DNA from: Puniceicoccales bacterium
Lineage (GTDB): Bacteria; Verrucomicrobiota; Verrucomicrobiia; Opitutales; LL51
Length of the DNA stretch: 12,954 nt
Reading direction: 5' to 3'
NCBI GenBank assembly: GCA_031290315.1
Contig: JAITNS010000085.1
Coordinates: 1 to 12,954 of the forward strand
Both the position numbers and the translations under genes were made by a program. This document shows, in pieces, positions 1 to 7,642 of this stretch. The notes under the pieces are model-generated. The model was not told where the DNA came from. It did no database searches and worked only from the letters and a program-made list of their open reading frames with translations. The first letter of the stretch is position 1. Every line of letters begins with the position of its first letter.

Positions 1-4
1 AAAA

Positions 5-23
5 GTAAATATTATGAATAAAA
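5..23 (+). repeat. 19-nt start-region repeat, copy 1
   Basis: The sequence gtaaatattatgaataaaa spans the start codon of the lyase gene and recurs exactly at 1503-1521 across the start codon of the downstream permease. Both proteins therefore begin MNK. Nine of the bases precede the ATG, so the identity is not explained by coding constraint alone. It may be a shared translation-initiation region or the trace of a small duplication. No strong Shine-Dalgarno sequence is visible in the 13 bases before this copy. Confidence 0.7.
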
Positions 24-1474
24 GTTTTACAAAAATACAGTTTTTTTCAGGTGAAGATGTTCCTTTGGAAATGCATAAAATTCGCATGGTCCAACGAGTT
101 AATCTCTTGCCTATGGAAGAGCGTCTTAATGCCATTAAAGGTGCATATTGCAATACCTTCTTATTGCGTAATGGGGAGGTCTTTTTAGATATGCTAACGG
201 ATAGTGGCACCAATGCTATGAGTGAAAGGCAATATGCGGCCATGATGATGGCCGATGATAGCTATGCCGGATCGGAAACATTTTTTAGACTCGAAGCCGT
301 CCTCAAAGATATCTTTGGAACGAAATTTTTTCTCCCAGCCCATCAAGGAAGGGCTTGCGAAAATATTATAGCCAATGTTTTCGTTAAATCGGGAAGTATC
401 GCTATTATGAATCATCATTTTACGACGACTAAAGCACATATTACGCGATTGGGTGGTAAAATAATAGAAGTCATAGGCGATGAAGGTTTTAAAACGACAA
501 GTCAAGATCCTTTTAAAGGAAATTTTGATTTGAAAAAACTTGAAACAGCCATTGCAGAAGTGGGTACCAGTAATATCTCTTTTACGAGAATTGAACTTGG
601 AACGAACTTGATTGGAGGGCAACCCGTGTCTCTCGCTAATATGCGTGCAGTATCTGCCTTTTGCAGGTCCCATAATATTGTTATTGTCCTCGATGCAAGT
701 CTTCTGGCCGATAATCTCTTTTTCATAAAAACCCGCGAAGCGGAATGTAAAAATCGCTTACCGAAAGATATCGTCAGGGAAATTGCTTCCCTCGTAGATA
801 TTATTTATTTTTCAGGTCGTAAGTTGGGGTGTGCAAGGGGAGGGGGGATCTTGACTTCCAACGAAGAGCATTTTAAGAATATGTGTCCGCTTATCCCTTT
901 ATATGAAGGATTTTTAACCTATGGAGGAATGTCTGTCCGCGAAATGGAAGCTATGGCCGTCGGTATTCAGGAAACCTTGGATATGGATGTCATCAGCCAA
1001 ACGCCTCTTTTTGTGGAAGCCCTAGGTAAGACTCTCGAAGAAAAAGGTATTCCAATCGCTACCCCCTTTGGAGGCTTAGGTTGCCATATCGATGATTTTC
1101 GTTTCGTGGATCCTATTCCTCAAGCACAATACCCGGCAGGGGCTTTGGCAGTAGCGATTTACTTGGTGGGAGGTATCCGAGGAATGGAAAGGGGAACACT
1201 TTCGGAGGACCGTAATTTGGATGGTTCTGAACATTTTTCTTCCATGGAACTTGTCCGCCTAGCTATCCCTAAGCGAGTGTTTACATTGTCTCAAATAAAA
1301 TTTGTAGCTGATAGGATAGAATGGCTCTACCGTAATCGATCGTTGATAGGGGGATTAAAATTCGATGAAGAACCTAAAATATTAAGATTTTTCTTTGGGA
1401 AATTGTGCCCTATTGGCGATTGGTTGAATAAATTGGTCGAAAAATTTTTAGTCGATATGCCCTCGGGTATATAA
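14..1474 (+). CDS. Tyrosine phenol-lyase / tryptophanase family PLP-dependent beta-eliminating lyase
   Basis: This 486-residue protein belongs to the PLP-dependent beta-eliminating lyases that split tyrosine to phenol, or tryptophan to indole, plus pyruvate and ammonia. It resembles tyrosine phenol-lyase (TPL) more than tryptophanase: LLTDSGTNAMS-like segment at 60-70, YAGSE at 84-88, HQGR at 110-113, FTTT at 136-139, GGQPVSLANMRAV at 201-213, and MERG at 391-394. R393 aligns with the TPL-specific Arg381, and R415 with the carboxylate-binding arginine. The Schiff-base lysine is K270 in SGRKLG. Odd points: the family motif D-x-x-R is D227-A-S-L230, so the PLP-contacting arginine is lost; the lysine before the catalytic lysine is R269; and about 20 residues extend past the usual C-terminus. 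The ATG at 14 is preferred because the same leader precedes the next gene, and it gives roughly 13 extra N-terminal residues compared with characterised TPLs. The upstream promoter is outside the window. The family is certain; the substrate is inferred. Confidence 0.85.
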   Translation: MNKSFTKIQFFSGEDVPLEMHKIRMVQRVNLLPMEERLNAIKGAYCNTFLLRNGEVFLDMLTDSGTNAMSERQYAAMMMADDSYAGSETFFRLEAVLKDIFGTKFFLPAHQGRACENIIANVFVKSGSIAIMNHHFTTTKAHITRLGGKIIEVIGDEGFKTTSQDPFKGNFDLKKLETAIAEVGTSNISFTRIELGTNLIGGQPVSLANMRAVSAFCRSHNIVIVLDASLLADNLFFIKTREAECKNRLPKDIVREIASLVDIIYFSGRKLGCARGGGILTSNEEHFKNMCPLIPLYEGFLTYGGMSVREMEAMAVGIQETLDMDVISQTPLFVEALGKTLEEKGIPIATPFGGLGCHIDDFRFVDPIPQAQYPAGALAVAIYLVGGIRGMERGTLSEDRNLDGSEHFSSMELVRLAIPKRVFTLSQIKFVADRIEWLYRNRSLIGGLKFDEEPKILRFFFGKLCPIGDWLNKLVEKFLVDMPSGI

Positions 1475-1502
1475 GTAAATAATTTCTTAAATTATAATAA
1501 GG

Positions 1503-1521
1503 GTAAATATTATGAATAAAA
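1503..1521 (+). repeat. 19-nt start-region repeat, copy 2
   Basis: This is an exact copy of the sequence at 5-23 and covers the ATG at 1512. It is preceded by AAGGG (1499-1503), a plausible Shine-Dalgarno element about 8 nt before the start. See copy 1 for interpretation. Confidence 0.7.
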
Positions 1522-2606
1522 AATTACTACAAATTGTTTTATTTATTGCAGGGAATGCAATTGGAGCCGGTGTCCTCGGATTACCGGTGGCGCTAGGTGG
1601 CGCAGGTCTATGGCCGTCATTGGCGGCAATGGTCTTGCTCTACGCGGCAATGCTTTATACGGGCCATATTTTAGCTGATTTTGTAATTAAAACGCAGGCA
1701 TTTGATTTGCCATCGCTGTTCCAAAAAACTTTGGGGAACCTTGGCTTAATCACTTTCAGCATTGCATATTTTACATTATTTTTCTGTTTACTCGTCGCCT
1801 ACTGGACCGGCTTGGGAAGTATTTTTGCTAAAGTCACGTTTCCTTGTCGGGAATGTTTGGTATTGTTTATCGCGATCTTATTATTTCGCGGATTTCGTTC
1901 CATCGGCCCCCTCAATGTACTATTAACGGGTAGCTTGATGCTTGCGTTTGGTGTATTAATAGTCCTGATTTTTCAGATAAAAAGTGAAGTATTAACACGC
2001 ATTGGAGATTTAAGTGTATTAAATCGTTCCCTAGCTGTGATTTTGTGTAGCTATGGATTTCATGGGGCTGTACCATTTGTTTGTCGACAGCTCGATTTCG
2101 ATAGACAGTCGATAGGGAGAGCGATTACCTGGGGAACCCTCTTCCCATTTTTATTCAATGTAATTATTCTACTTGTTAGCTTTCGTGCCTTAAGTTCGGA
2201 AGAGTTACGGGCGGGATTGGCTCAAGGATTACCTATTTTTTCGATTTTAAGTCAAAAGGGAGGTATGCAATTGTGCGCCCTATGGGGACAAATTTTCTCA
2301 TTTTTTGCGATTATTACATCCCTAATTGGCGTCTCCGTAACGGTCGGTAATGCGTTGCAAGATTGCTTTTCGGAAAAGGCAATGAAGCTCTCCATTATTG
2401 CAATTACTGTGTTTTTACCTTTCGCCATTTCTGTCTATAATCCATCTATCTTTATTCGAACCTTAGAATTATCGGGCGGTATATTTCTCAATATTATCGC
2501 TGGAATTTTACCTTTGATGGCTAAAATAAAAGAAAAAGAAAATTGCTTTTGGAATGCTCTGTTGCTTATTGGATTTTTATATGTTTTTGTTACGACTATT
2601 ATATGA
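1512..2606 (+). CDS. Aromatic amino-acid (tyrosine/tryptophan-type) permease, HAAAP family
   Basis: This 364-residue integral membrane protein resembles the hydroxy/aromatic amino acid permeases TyrP, TutB, TnaB and Mtr, which import tyrosine or tryptophan across the inner membrane by proton symport. The N-terminus carries the family signature, an AGNAIGAGVLGLP stretch at about residues 13-25, followed by about ten hydrophobic helices to the C-terminus. It is somewhat shorter than the roughly 400 residues usual for the family, mainly through short loops and a short C-terminal tail. The gene follows the TPL-like lyase by 37 bp in the same direction, matching the known tpl-tutB and tnaA-tnaB order, so it probably supplies that enzyme's substrate. 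The ATG at 1512 has AAGGG upstream and the leader shared with the lyase gene. The choice between tyrosine and tryptophan is inferred from the neighbour only. Confidence 0.85.
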   Translation: MNKKLLQIVLFIAGNAIGAGVLGLPVALGGAGLWPSLAAMVLLYAAMLYTGHILADFVIKTQAFDLPSLFQKTLGNLGLITFSIAYFTLFFCLLVAYWTGLGSIFAKVTFPCRECLVLFIAILLFRGFRSIGPLNVLLTGSLMLAFGVLIVLIFQIKSEVLTRIGDLSVLNRSLAVILCSYGFHGAVPFVCRQLDFDRQSIGRAITWGTLFPFLFNVIILLVSFRALSSEELRAGLAQGLPIFSILSQKGGMQLCALWGQIFSFFAIITSLIGVSVTVGNALQDCFSEKAMKLSIIAITVFLPFAISVYNPSIFIRTLELSGGIFLNIIAGILPLMAKIKEKENCFWNALLLIGFLYVFVTTII

Positions 2607-2611
2607 AAATT

Positions 2612-2680
2612 AACGACTCGTTCGGTGGTTGGAAGATCTTTAATTGGGAGGTCCGATAACCGCCGAGTTCAAACTATTTT
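2612..2680. terminator. Putative bidirectional hairpin terminator between convergent genes
   Basis: The 72-bp gap between the permease stop and the stop of the oppositely oriented phosphoesterase gene can fold into a long hairpin. GTTCGGTGGTT (2620-2630) pairs with AACCGCCGAGT (2658-2668) over 11 bp, including three G-U wobbles as plus-strand RNA. A further 6-bp inner stem joins 2635-2640 to 2648-2653. The flanks are moderately T-rich (actatttt on plus; gttaatttt on minus) but there is no long U tract. Its position between convergent stops supports a terminator role. Confidence 0.5.
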
Positions 2681-3767
2681 AAGAGCTCACGTTTTCTTTA
2701 TTTTTTAGCTTTATATTTAAAACAACGATTTCCGAGTTTGTTCCTACTCTCATAGGAAATCCCCATACACCTACTCCGGAACTCACAACTGTTTGCAGCG
2801 TATCGAGTTTTTGATAGCCGTAGAGGAGTTCATTTTTTGAGAATAATTTGCTCAATAATCCTATTGGAAATATTTGTCCACCGTGGGTATGTCCGGAGAG
2901 GAACAAATCAATGCCCGCTTCTTTGGCCTTTAAAAGTTCAACGGGTTGGTGATCGAGGAGGATTGTGAGACGATTTTTATCAAGTTTGCGAGTTAACTCG
3001 ACAAGCGATGCACGGCCTTCCACAAATGCATCTTTCCTACCAATAAGATAAAATGCATCACCGATAAGCACCGATTCATCTTGTAAAACATGGACTTTAT
3101 TTTTAGCCAATTGAGGCAATACCCGCTGCATATTTATTCTTTTGGAAATCCCATATTCATGGTTGCCACCCACATAATATGTGCCGTATTTTGACTCAAC
3201 CCTATGCCAGGCATTAAACGAATATTCCTCCAAATCTTTCGGAGTATTTTCATCGTAAATGTCTCCGCCAAAGAAAACTATGTCCGGGTTGAGGGAATTT
3301 ATTTGTGTGATAATTGCGTCCAATTCGGGCGCTTTTATCATTTCGCCAAGGTGCATGTCGGCGATGAATACTGCTTTTAAATCTTTAAGGTCGCCCGCAT
3401 CTTTCCCTATACTTATATCATAATTTTTGAGTTTTATATCTTTAGCATGGAAATAGCCGTAAATGCAAAAGAGAAAAGAAAGTATTATGCCAGTCAAATT
3501 CATATATATTTTTATGTGGCTATTAGGCTGTCTTATAAGGCACAGAGAAACGACATCACTTATGGCTAGCATCATAAAAAGATAAAGATAAAGACCTCGA
3601 GTACTGTGAGATGCAAGTGAAACGGCGGATGTCGCAATGCTTATAACCCAGGCAATTGATCTTTGTATTCCAAGTAAAACCAGTAGACCTACAAATTTTA
3701 AACTGAGATAAAAGCCAATAGTTGATACTATAAAAAAACTCAATATTATTAATATTTTTATATTCAT
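2679..3767 (-). CDS. Membrane-anchored calcineurin-like metallophosphoesterase (YaeI/YkuE type)
   Basis: This 362-residue protein has an N-terminal membrane region of about four hydrophobic helices (residues 1-108) followed by a calcineurin-like phosphoesterase domain. All metal-binding motifs of the family are present in order: D137-M-H139, GGD at 167-169, GNHE at 201-204, H273 in LLDHQP, and GHTHGG at 292-297. An intact dinuclear metal site is therefore expected. Homologues of this architecture include YkuE and YaeI-type proteins; some relatives (LpxG in Chlamydia, for example) hydrolyse UDP-2,3-diacylglucosamine in lipid A synthesis. That role is possible here given the LptD gene nearby, but the sequence does not prove it. 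The gene starts at ATG 3767 without a clear Shine-Dalgarno sequence and lies 83 bp downstream of the tRNA-Val gene on the same strand. It could therefore be read from the same promoter. Confidence 0.85.
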   Translation of the reverse strand: MNIKILIILSFFIVSTIGFYLSLKFVGLLVLLGIQRSIAWVISIATSAVSLASHSTRGLYLYLFMMLAISDVVSLCLIRQPNSHIKIYMNLTGIILSFLFCIYGYFHAKDIKLKNYDISIGKDAGDLKDLKAVFIADMHLGEMIKAPELDAIITQINSLNPDIVFFGGDIYDENTPKDLEEYSFNAWHRVESKYGTYYVGGNHEYGISKRINMQRVLPQLAKNKVHVLQDESVLIGDAFYLIGRKDAFVEGRASLVELTRKLDKNRLTILLDHQPVELLKAKEAGIDLFLSGHTHGGQIFPIGLLSKLFSKNELLYGYQKLDTLQTVVSSGVGVWGFPMRVGTNSEIVVLNIKLKNKENVSS

Positions 3768-3821
3768 ATTATATTACTTTTATTTTCACTCGTTTCATGC
3801 GTTTTATGTAAATTACTAACT

Positions 3822-3838
3822 ATCGCTAAAGTTGCGAT
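3822..3838 (-). terminator. Possible weak hairpin terminator after tRNA-Val
   Basis: ATCGC (3822-3826) and GCGAT (3834-3838) form a perfect 5-bp stem with a 7-nt loop, starting 13 bases beyond the tRNA 3' end in its direction of transcription. The following bases on that strand are only mildly T-rich. It may be a weak terminator or a processing stem ahead of the phosphoesterase gene. Confidence 0.3.
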
Positions 3839-3850
3839 CGGCAAATGGAA

Positions 3851-3927
<77 letters not shown>

Positions 3928-4124
3928 TAAAGTTAGTAAATAATGTATTTACGTTAGGACCTTGCTTTTAAAGAGCAAGCATGAATTTAAATGTTATGAT
4001 GAAATATTGTAGTATCTCCAGACAAAAATTGTAGAAATGAAGAATATCTACACAAATCTATACTAATCGCCTAAAACAAAAATGTTGTCAACTCTTGAAA
4101 TTTTTGAAACTAAATTAATTCAGC
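3928..4124. promoter_or_regulatory. Divergent intergenic region with two inverted repeats
   Basis: This 197-bp gene-free stretch must hold the promoters for tRNA-Val (leftward) and the lptD-led group (rightward). A perfect 7-bp inverted repeat with a 3-bp spacer, GTAAATA-ATG-TATTTAC, lies at 3936-3952, about 9-25 bases before the tRNA 5' end, where a -10 region would fall. A second inverted repeat, CTTGCT / AGCAAG with a 7-base centre, lies at 3961-3979. I cannot assign convincing -35/-10 pairs in either direction. TTGTCA at 4085-4090 is the best -35-like match for the rightward genes, but it lacks a good -10 partner. Confidence 0.4.
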
Positions 4125-6164
4125 GTGAAAGCATTTTTTAGGTTTATCGTTTTTTTATTTTTTTATTGGATTTTGACGCCACTAGAATTATTTACTGAAC
4201 AAAATAGTGGTGAAAGCGTTAAGATCAATGTGGGTAATATACAAATGGAAGCCGATCATGTTTCCTTTCAAAATCAAACGGCGCACGTATCGGGACACGT
4301 TCATATCGCAGGGGAAAACTTTTATGCCAAATGTGACGACGTCGACTATCATGTTTCATCTAAAGATATCCACGCAAAAGGCGTAGAAATGAGTATTGAT
4401 CGGGCCTATGTATCTGCTCAGAAAGCATCGTTTACGCAAAATCAAATCGCGATCGAAGATGCCGATGTAGGTATCAATTTCGGCTTCAGCCATTTAATAC
4501 CCCATATCCAGGCACATACTATTACCTACAATCGCCAAGAAAAAAAAGGTGTTGCAAGGTCGACTTTTTTTAAATTAGGAAAAATTCCTTTAATGGGATT
4601 ACCTTATTTAGCAGTTGGTGATTGGATGCGTTTCATTGAAATGAATTTAGATGGTGGCCATACTTCGAAATTAGGAGGCTATCTCCAAAGTGAAATTACC
4701 TATAATATTTATGAAGACTTATATCTCGGTATGTTACTAGACATCTACGCGAAGCGGGGAGTTTTATTAGGGCCAGTACTGAAAATTAATTCGGATAATG
4801 AAAATATTCAATCGCATTTAAAAATGCAATCTGGATTTATTACGGATCATGGGGAACGGGGCAAAGATATCGACGGAAACCTAATCGTTAAAAATCGTTG
4901 GTTTGTCGATATGAAACAAAATACTCATTTGGGACAGGATATTGATCTTTTCTCCGATTTTGTAGGGGCAAGCGATGGTAGCATAGAGAAAGATTTTCGT
5001 CCAAATTTATACGAAAATGAAGATATACGCGATTCCTTTGGCGAGTTCGATTATCGCGGTGAAAACTATCTATTGACAGCTTTCACACGCCTCAGAATGA
5101 ATCCTTATCAAGATTTTCCTCAACAAATTCCTTCCCTACGCTTCGAACGATTTCCCCAAGAGATTACAGATTTAGGTATTTATTATTTTGGTTATATTGA
5201 TTTCACGCGACAGAAATGGAAACAGGAAAAGATAAACTATCCGGGGCAAACGGAAGCCATTGAACTCAATCGAGTGGATAGTTATTTTGGTATCAATCGT
5301 CCGACGGAACTCGCTAAGGGTATTCATTTTACACCTTTAGTTGGAGGGAAGTGGACATGTTATTGTGGAGAATATGATCGCTTTTTAGGGGAATTGGGTA
5401 TTGATTTCGATGCGAATTTTTATGCGACTCGTAGGAAAAGTATTCCGGGATTGAAAATAGCAGAATGGAAACATGTGGTGCGACCAATTGTCAAATATCG
5501 CTTTATTCCGAAGTTGAATCGATCTCATTCCCATAGGGCGATTGAAACGAAAAAGAAGAATGAATTTTTACCCATTCTCGATTTATCGGAAATGCGGAAT
5601 ATAGATGATTTACAGGAACAAAGTGTATTGCGTTTAGGGTTGGAGAACGATTTTTTTGCAAAGAATGATAGTGGAAAGATTCGTAAAATTGGCTCTTTCG
5701 ATTTTTATCAAGATCTACGTTTTAGGCGAATAACCGACATCGAAAATAAAAAGGAATCATTTTTATCAGACTTCTATATTTTATCGGAATTTAATCCACG
5801 GCGTTGGTTAAATTTTGAGATCTATACGCGACATAATTGGCAGAAAATTTCCTTCGAAGAAATTCAAACAAAAGTCAATTTTATTAGTGGCGATCTATGG
5901 AATATTGGATTTTCGACAAAATTTCGAAAGCATCGATCCCAGCAATTGGGTATTGATTTTTCGTTTCACTTAAACGAGATTTCACATTTACATTTGGAGA
6001 CCAAGATCGATGTCAAACATGGTCGTTTTTTATCGACCGAAATTGCTTATACGACACGCTTAGGTGGTGTTTGGGATATGCAGTTATTTTGTAAAATTAA
6101 AAATCATTCCAGTCGTAGTGGTCGTTTCCAGTCGGGATTTTCAATCAATTTGATGCGTTGGTGA
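4125..6164 (+). CDS. lptD: LptD/OstA-type outer-membrane LPS assembly protein
   Basis: This 679-residue protein resembles LptD, the outer-membrane barrel that inserts lipopolysaccharide into the outer leaflet. The N-terminus (MKAFFRFIVFLFF, then a cleavable-looking stretch to about residue 26) is a signal peptide. Residues 33-115 form an OstA/LptA-like beta-jellyroll segment with repeated MEADHVSF and AHVSGHVHI patterns. Residues 145-165 carry an LptD-like segment (LGKIPLMGLPYL), followed by a long barrel region of alternating polar and aromatic strands ending in a terminal tryptophan, typical of BAM substrates. It is shorter than E. coli LptD (about 780 residues) and has few cysteines: one near residue 70, two in TCYCG near 408, and one near 656. 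The adjacent C-terminal cysteine pair of E. coli LptD is absent. The GTG start at 4125 is required for the signal peptide; no good Shine-Dalgarno sequence is visible. Its stop overlaps the next start as TGATG. Confidence 0.8.
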   Translation: MKAFFRFIVFLFFYWILTPLELFTEQNSGESVKINVGNIQMEADHVSFQNQTAHVSGHVHIAGENFYAKCDDVDYHVSSKDIHAKGVEMSIDRAYVSAQKASFTQNQIAIEDADVGINFGFSHLIPHIQAHTITYNRQEKKGVARSTFFKLGKIPLMGLPYLAVGDWMRFIEMNLDGGHTSKLGGYLQSEITYNIYEDLYLGMLLDIYAKRGVLLGPVLKINSDNENIQSHLKMQSGFITDHGERGKDIDGNLIVKNRWFVDMKQNTHLGQDIDLFSDFVGASDGSIEKDFRPNLYENEDIRDSFGEFDYRGENYLLTAFTRLRMNPYQDFPQQIPSLRFERFPQEITDLGIYYFGYIDFTRQKWKQEKINYPGQTEAIELNRVDSYFGINRPTELAKGIHFTPLVGGKWTCYCGEYDRFLGELGIDFDANFYATRRKSIPGLKIAEWKHVVRPIVKYRFIPKLNRSHSHRAIETKKKNEFLPILDLSEMRNIDDLQEQSVLRLGLENDFFAKNDSGKIRKIGSFDFYQDLRFRRITDIENKKESFLSDFYILSEFNPRRWLNFEIYTRHNWQKISFEEIQTKVNFISGDLWNIGFSTKFRKHRSQQLGIDFSFHLNEISHLHLETKIDVKHGRFLSTEIAYTTRLGGVWDMQLFCKIKNHSSRSGRFQSGFSINLMRW

Positions 6165-7096
6165 TGGAGTTATGGTTTTTAACGGGATGTACGGCGGTTG
6201 GAAAAACCGCTTTATCATTGGAGTTGGCACAATTATTAAATGCAGAAATTTTATCTTGCGATTCGGTTCAAGTTTATCGCGGAGCGGATATTGGTTCTGG
6301 GAAAATAAAACCCGAAGCAATGCGAGGTATTCCCCATCATGGCCTGGATTTATGCGCCCCACAAGAATCGTTTGATGTGGGTCAGTATATTAAATATACG
6401 CAATCGATTGTTGATCAAATGGGAGAAAAAAATAAAAATCTTCTCATTGTTGGCGGTACGGGATTTTACCTGAAATCTTTTTTTGAAAACATCATCGATT
6501 CGATTGTTGTTCCCGAAATAATTCGACGGGATGTACGATTATTATACGAGAGAGGTGGCCTAGAGGGATTGCAACATGCCATTAAAAGTTATGGTTCCGT
6601 TGATTTCAATAATTCCGATTGGAATAATCCACGGCGATTGCTGAGTATTTTAGGGAAGCAAAAAGTAACAAGTTTATCGCAGGTTGAATTAAAAAATTTT
6701 TTTTCAAAAAAAATCTATCCCTTTGATTCATTTTTTCGCAAAGTAATTCTTTTAGAGCGTGAGCCAAATTCCTTGAACACTAGAATTGCGCAACGCGTCG
6801 GGGATATGTTTCAGGAAGGACTGATTGAGGAGGTAAGAAATCTTGGCGACATATGTTTACCATTAGCGAATGCGATGGGCTATCGGGAAGTCAGGGCATA
6901 TCTGGATGATGGCCAAAAAATAACAGAAAAAGAATTAAAAGAATCGATTATTTTAGCGACGCGTCAACTGGTTAAAAAGCAAAAAACGTGGTTTCGACGA
7001 CAAATTCCGATTGACTATCGTATCAATTTAGACGAACATTCTTTTAATGAAAGTTTTGACTTCCTCCGAAGATTTTGTAAGAACAATGAAATATGA
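6164..7096 (+). CDS. miaA: tRNA dimethylallyltransferase MiaA
   Basis: MiaA transfers a dimethylallyl group to N6 of A37 in tRNAs reading UNN codons. The 310-residue product has the P-loop GCTAVGKT at 8-15, the CDSVQVYRG segment at 32-40 with the catalytic-type aspartate D33, DIGSGK at 42-47, IPHHGLDL at 56-63, VGGTGFYL at 96-103, NPRRL in the middle, AMGYREV, and the C-terminal TRQLVKKQKTWFRRQ stretch that contacts tRNA. Length is normal for the family. The ATG at 6164 shares its A with the TGA stop of the upstream LptD-like gene (TGATG), suggesting coupled translation. TTG at 6158 and GTG at 6161 are in-frame alternatives that would add only two residues. The first glycine-rich motif has cysteine where many MiaA proteins have proline (GPT), a minor variation. 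Confidence 0.93.
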   Translation: MELWFLTGCTAVGKTALSLELAQLLNAEILSCDSVQVYRGADIGSGKIKPEAMRGIPHHGLDLCAPQESFDVGQYIKYTQSIVDQMGEKNKNLLIVGGTGFYLKSFFENIIDSIVVPEIIRRDVRLLYERGGLEGLQHAIKSYGSVDFNNSDWNNPRRLLSILGKQKVTSLSQVELKNFFSKKIYPFDSFFRKVILLEREPNSLNTRIAQRVGDMFQEGLIEEVRNLGDICLPLANAMGYREVRAYLDDGQKITEKELKESIILATRQLVKKQKTWFRRQIPIDYRINLDEHSFNESFDFLRRFCKNNEI

Positions 7097-7626
7097 GCTT
7101 AAGGCTTGCAGAATTATTAGTGGGCATCAGTTTGGTATTTGTGGGGAGCGTGTTTGTATTCCGTAGGAAGTATTGCGAACGTTTTCTACGAAAATTTCTC
7201 CGTTCTGAATTTGCCAATACGGCGACATTTACATTAGCTGGAGCATGGTTTTTGGGACACGTATTAACCCTAAGGGAATCGGATTTTGGTCAATATAAAT
7301 ATTTATTTTTTATTTTCTTTTTAACAATTATACTCATTGCGCTTGTAAAGATTCGCGACTTTCTATCGGTACGTGGTGCAGCGATTTTCGCATTTTTACT
7401 TTCCAATGAACTGCTTAAGGCGGCGTACATGCAACCTGAACAGTCTCGACTTATTTTAGTTACCTTTGTTTACGTTATGATTATAGCGGGGATGGTATTT
7501 GGTGGGTGGCCTTACAAGGGGCGTGATTTTGTCAATTTTCTTTTTTCACGTCCGACGCGCCCATATTTATTTGGCTTACTTGTAACCTGTTACGGTATTT
7601 TGGTCTTGACGACTCTATTTTGGTAA
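7093..7626 (+). CDS. Six-helix integral membrane protein of unknown function
   Basis: I do not recognise this 177-residue protein. It is almost entirely hydrophobic, with about six predicted membrane helices: roughly residues 5-23, 42-58, 69-88, 94-112, 119-140 and 155-176, the last ending in a terminal tryptophan. Short basic loops follow the first helix (RRKYCERFLRKFLR), which suggests that loop is cytoplasmic. No catalytic motif, cysteine pair or lipobox is visible. It overlaps miaA by 4 bases (ATGA) and is followed 16 bp later by argS in the same direction, so it is co-transcribed with housekeeping genes and is unlikely to be spurious. Its position between tRNA-modification and tRNA-charging genes does not by itself suggest a function. 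Confidence 0.75.
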   Translation: MSLRLAELLVGISLVFVGSVFVFRRKYCERFLRKFLRSEFANTATFTLAGAWFLGHVLTLRESDFGQYKYLFFIFFLTIILIALVKIRDFLSVRGAAIFAFLLSNELLKAAYMQPEQSRLILVTFVYVMIIAGMVFGGWPYKGRDFVNFLFSRPTRPYLFGLLVTCYGILVLTTLFW

Positions 7627-7631
7627 TGGAG
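7627..7631 (+). promoter_or_regulatory. Ribosome binding site of argS
   Basis: TGGAG lies 11 bases before the ATG at 7643. It is one of the few clear Shine-Dalgarno-like elements in this window and immediately follows the stop codon of the preceding gene. Confidence 0.5.
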
Positions 7632-7642
7632 TAATTTGAAAA

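Noticed and set aside
3936..3952. Palindrome considered as a dif site for the Xer recombinase
   Set aside because: It is 17 bp with a 3-bp spacer, whereas dif sites have two 11-bp arms around a 6-8 bp centre, and it is not near the recombinase gene.
4085..4113. TTGTCA with a downstream AACTAA, considered as the lptD promoter
   Set aside because: The -10 match is poor and other AT-rich hexamers fit as well; no confident pair can be chosen.
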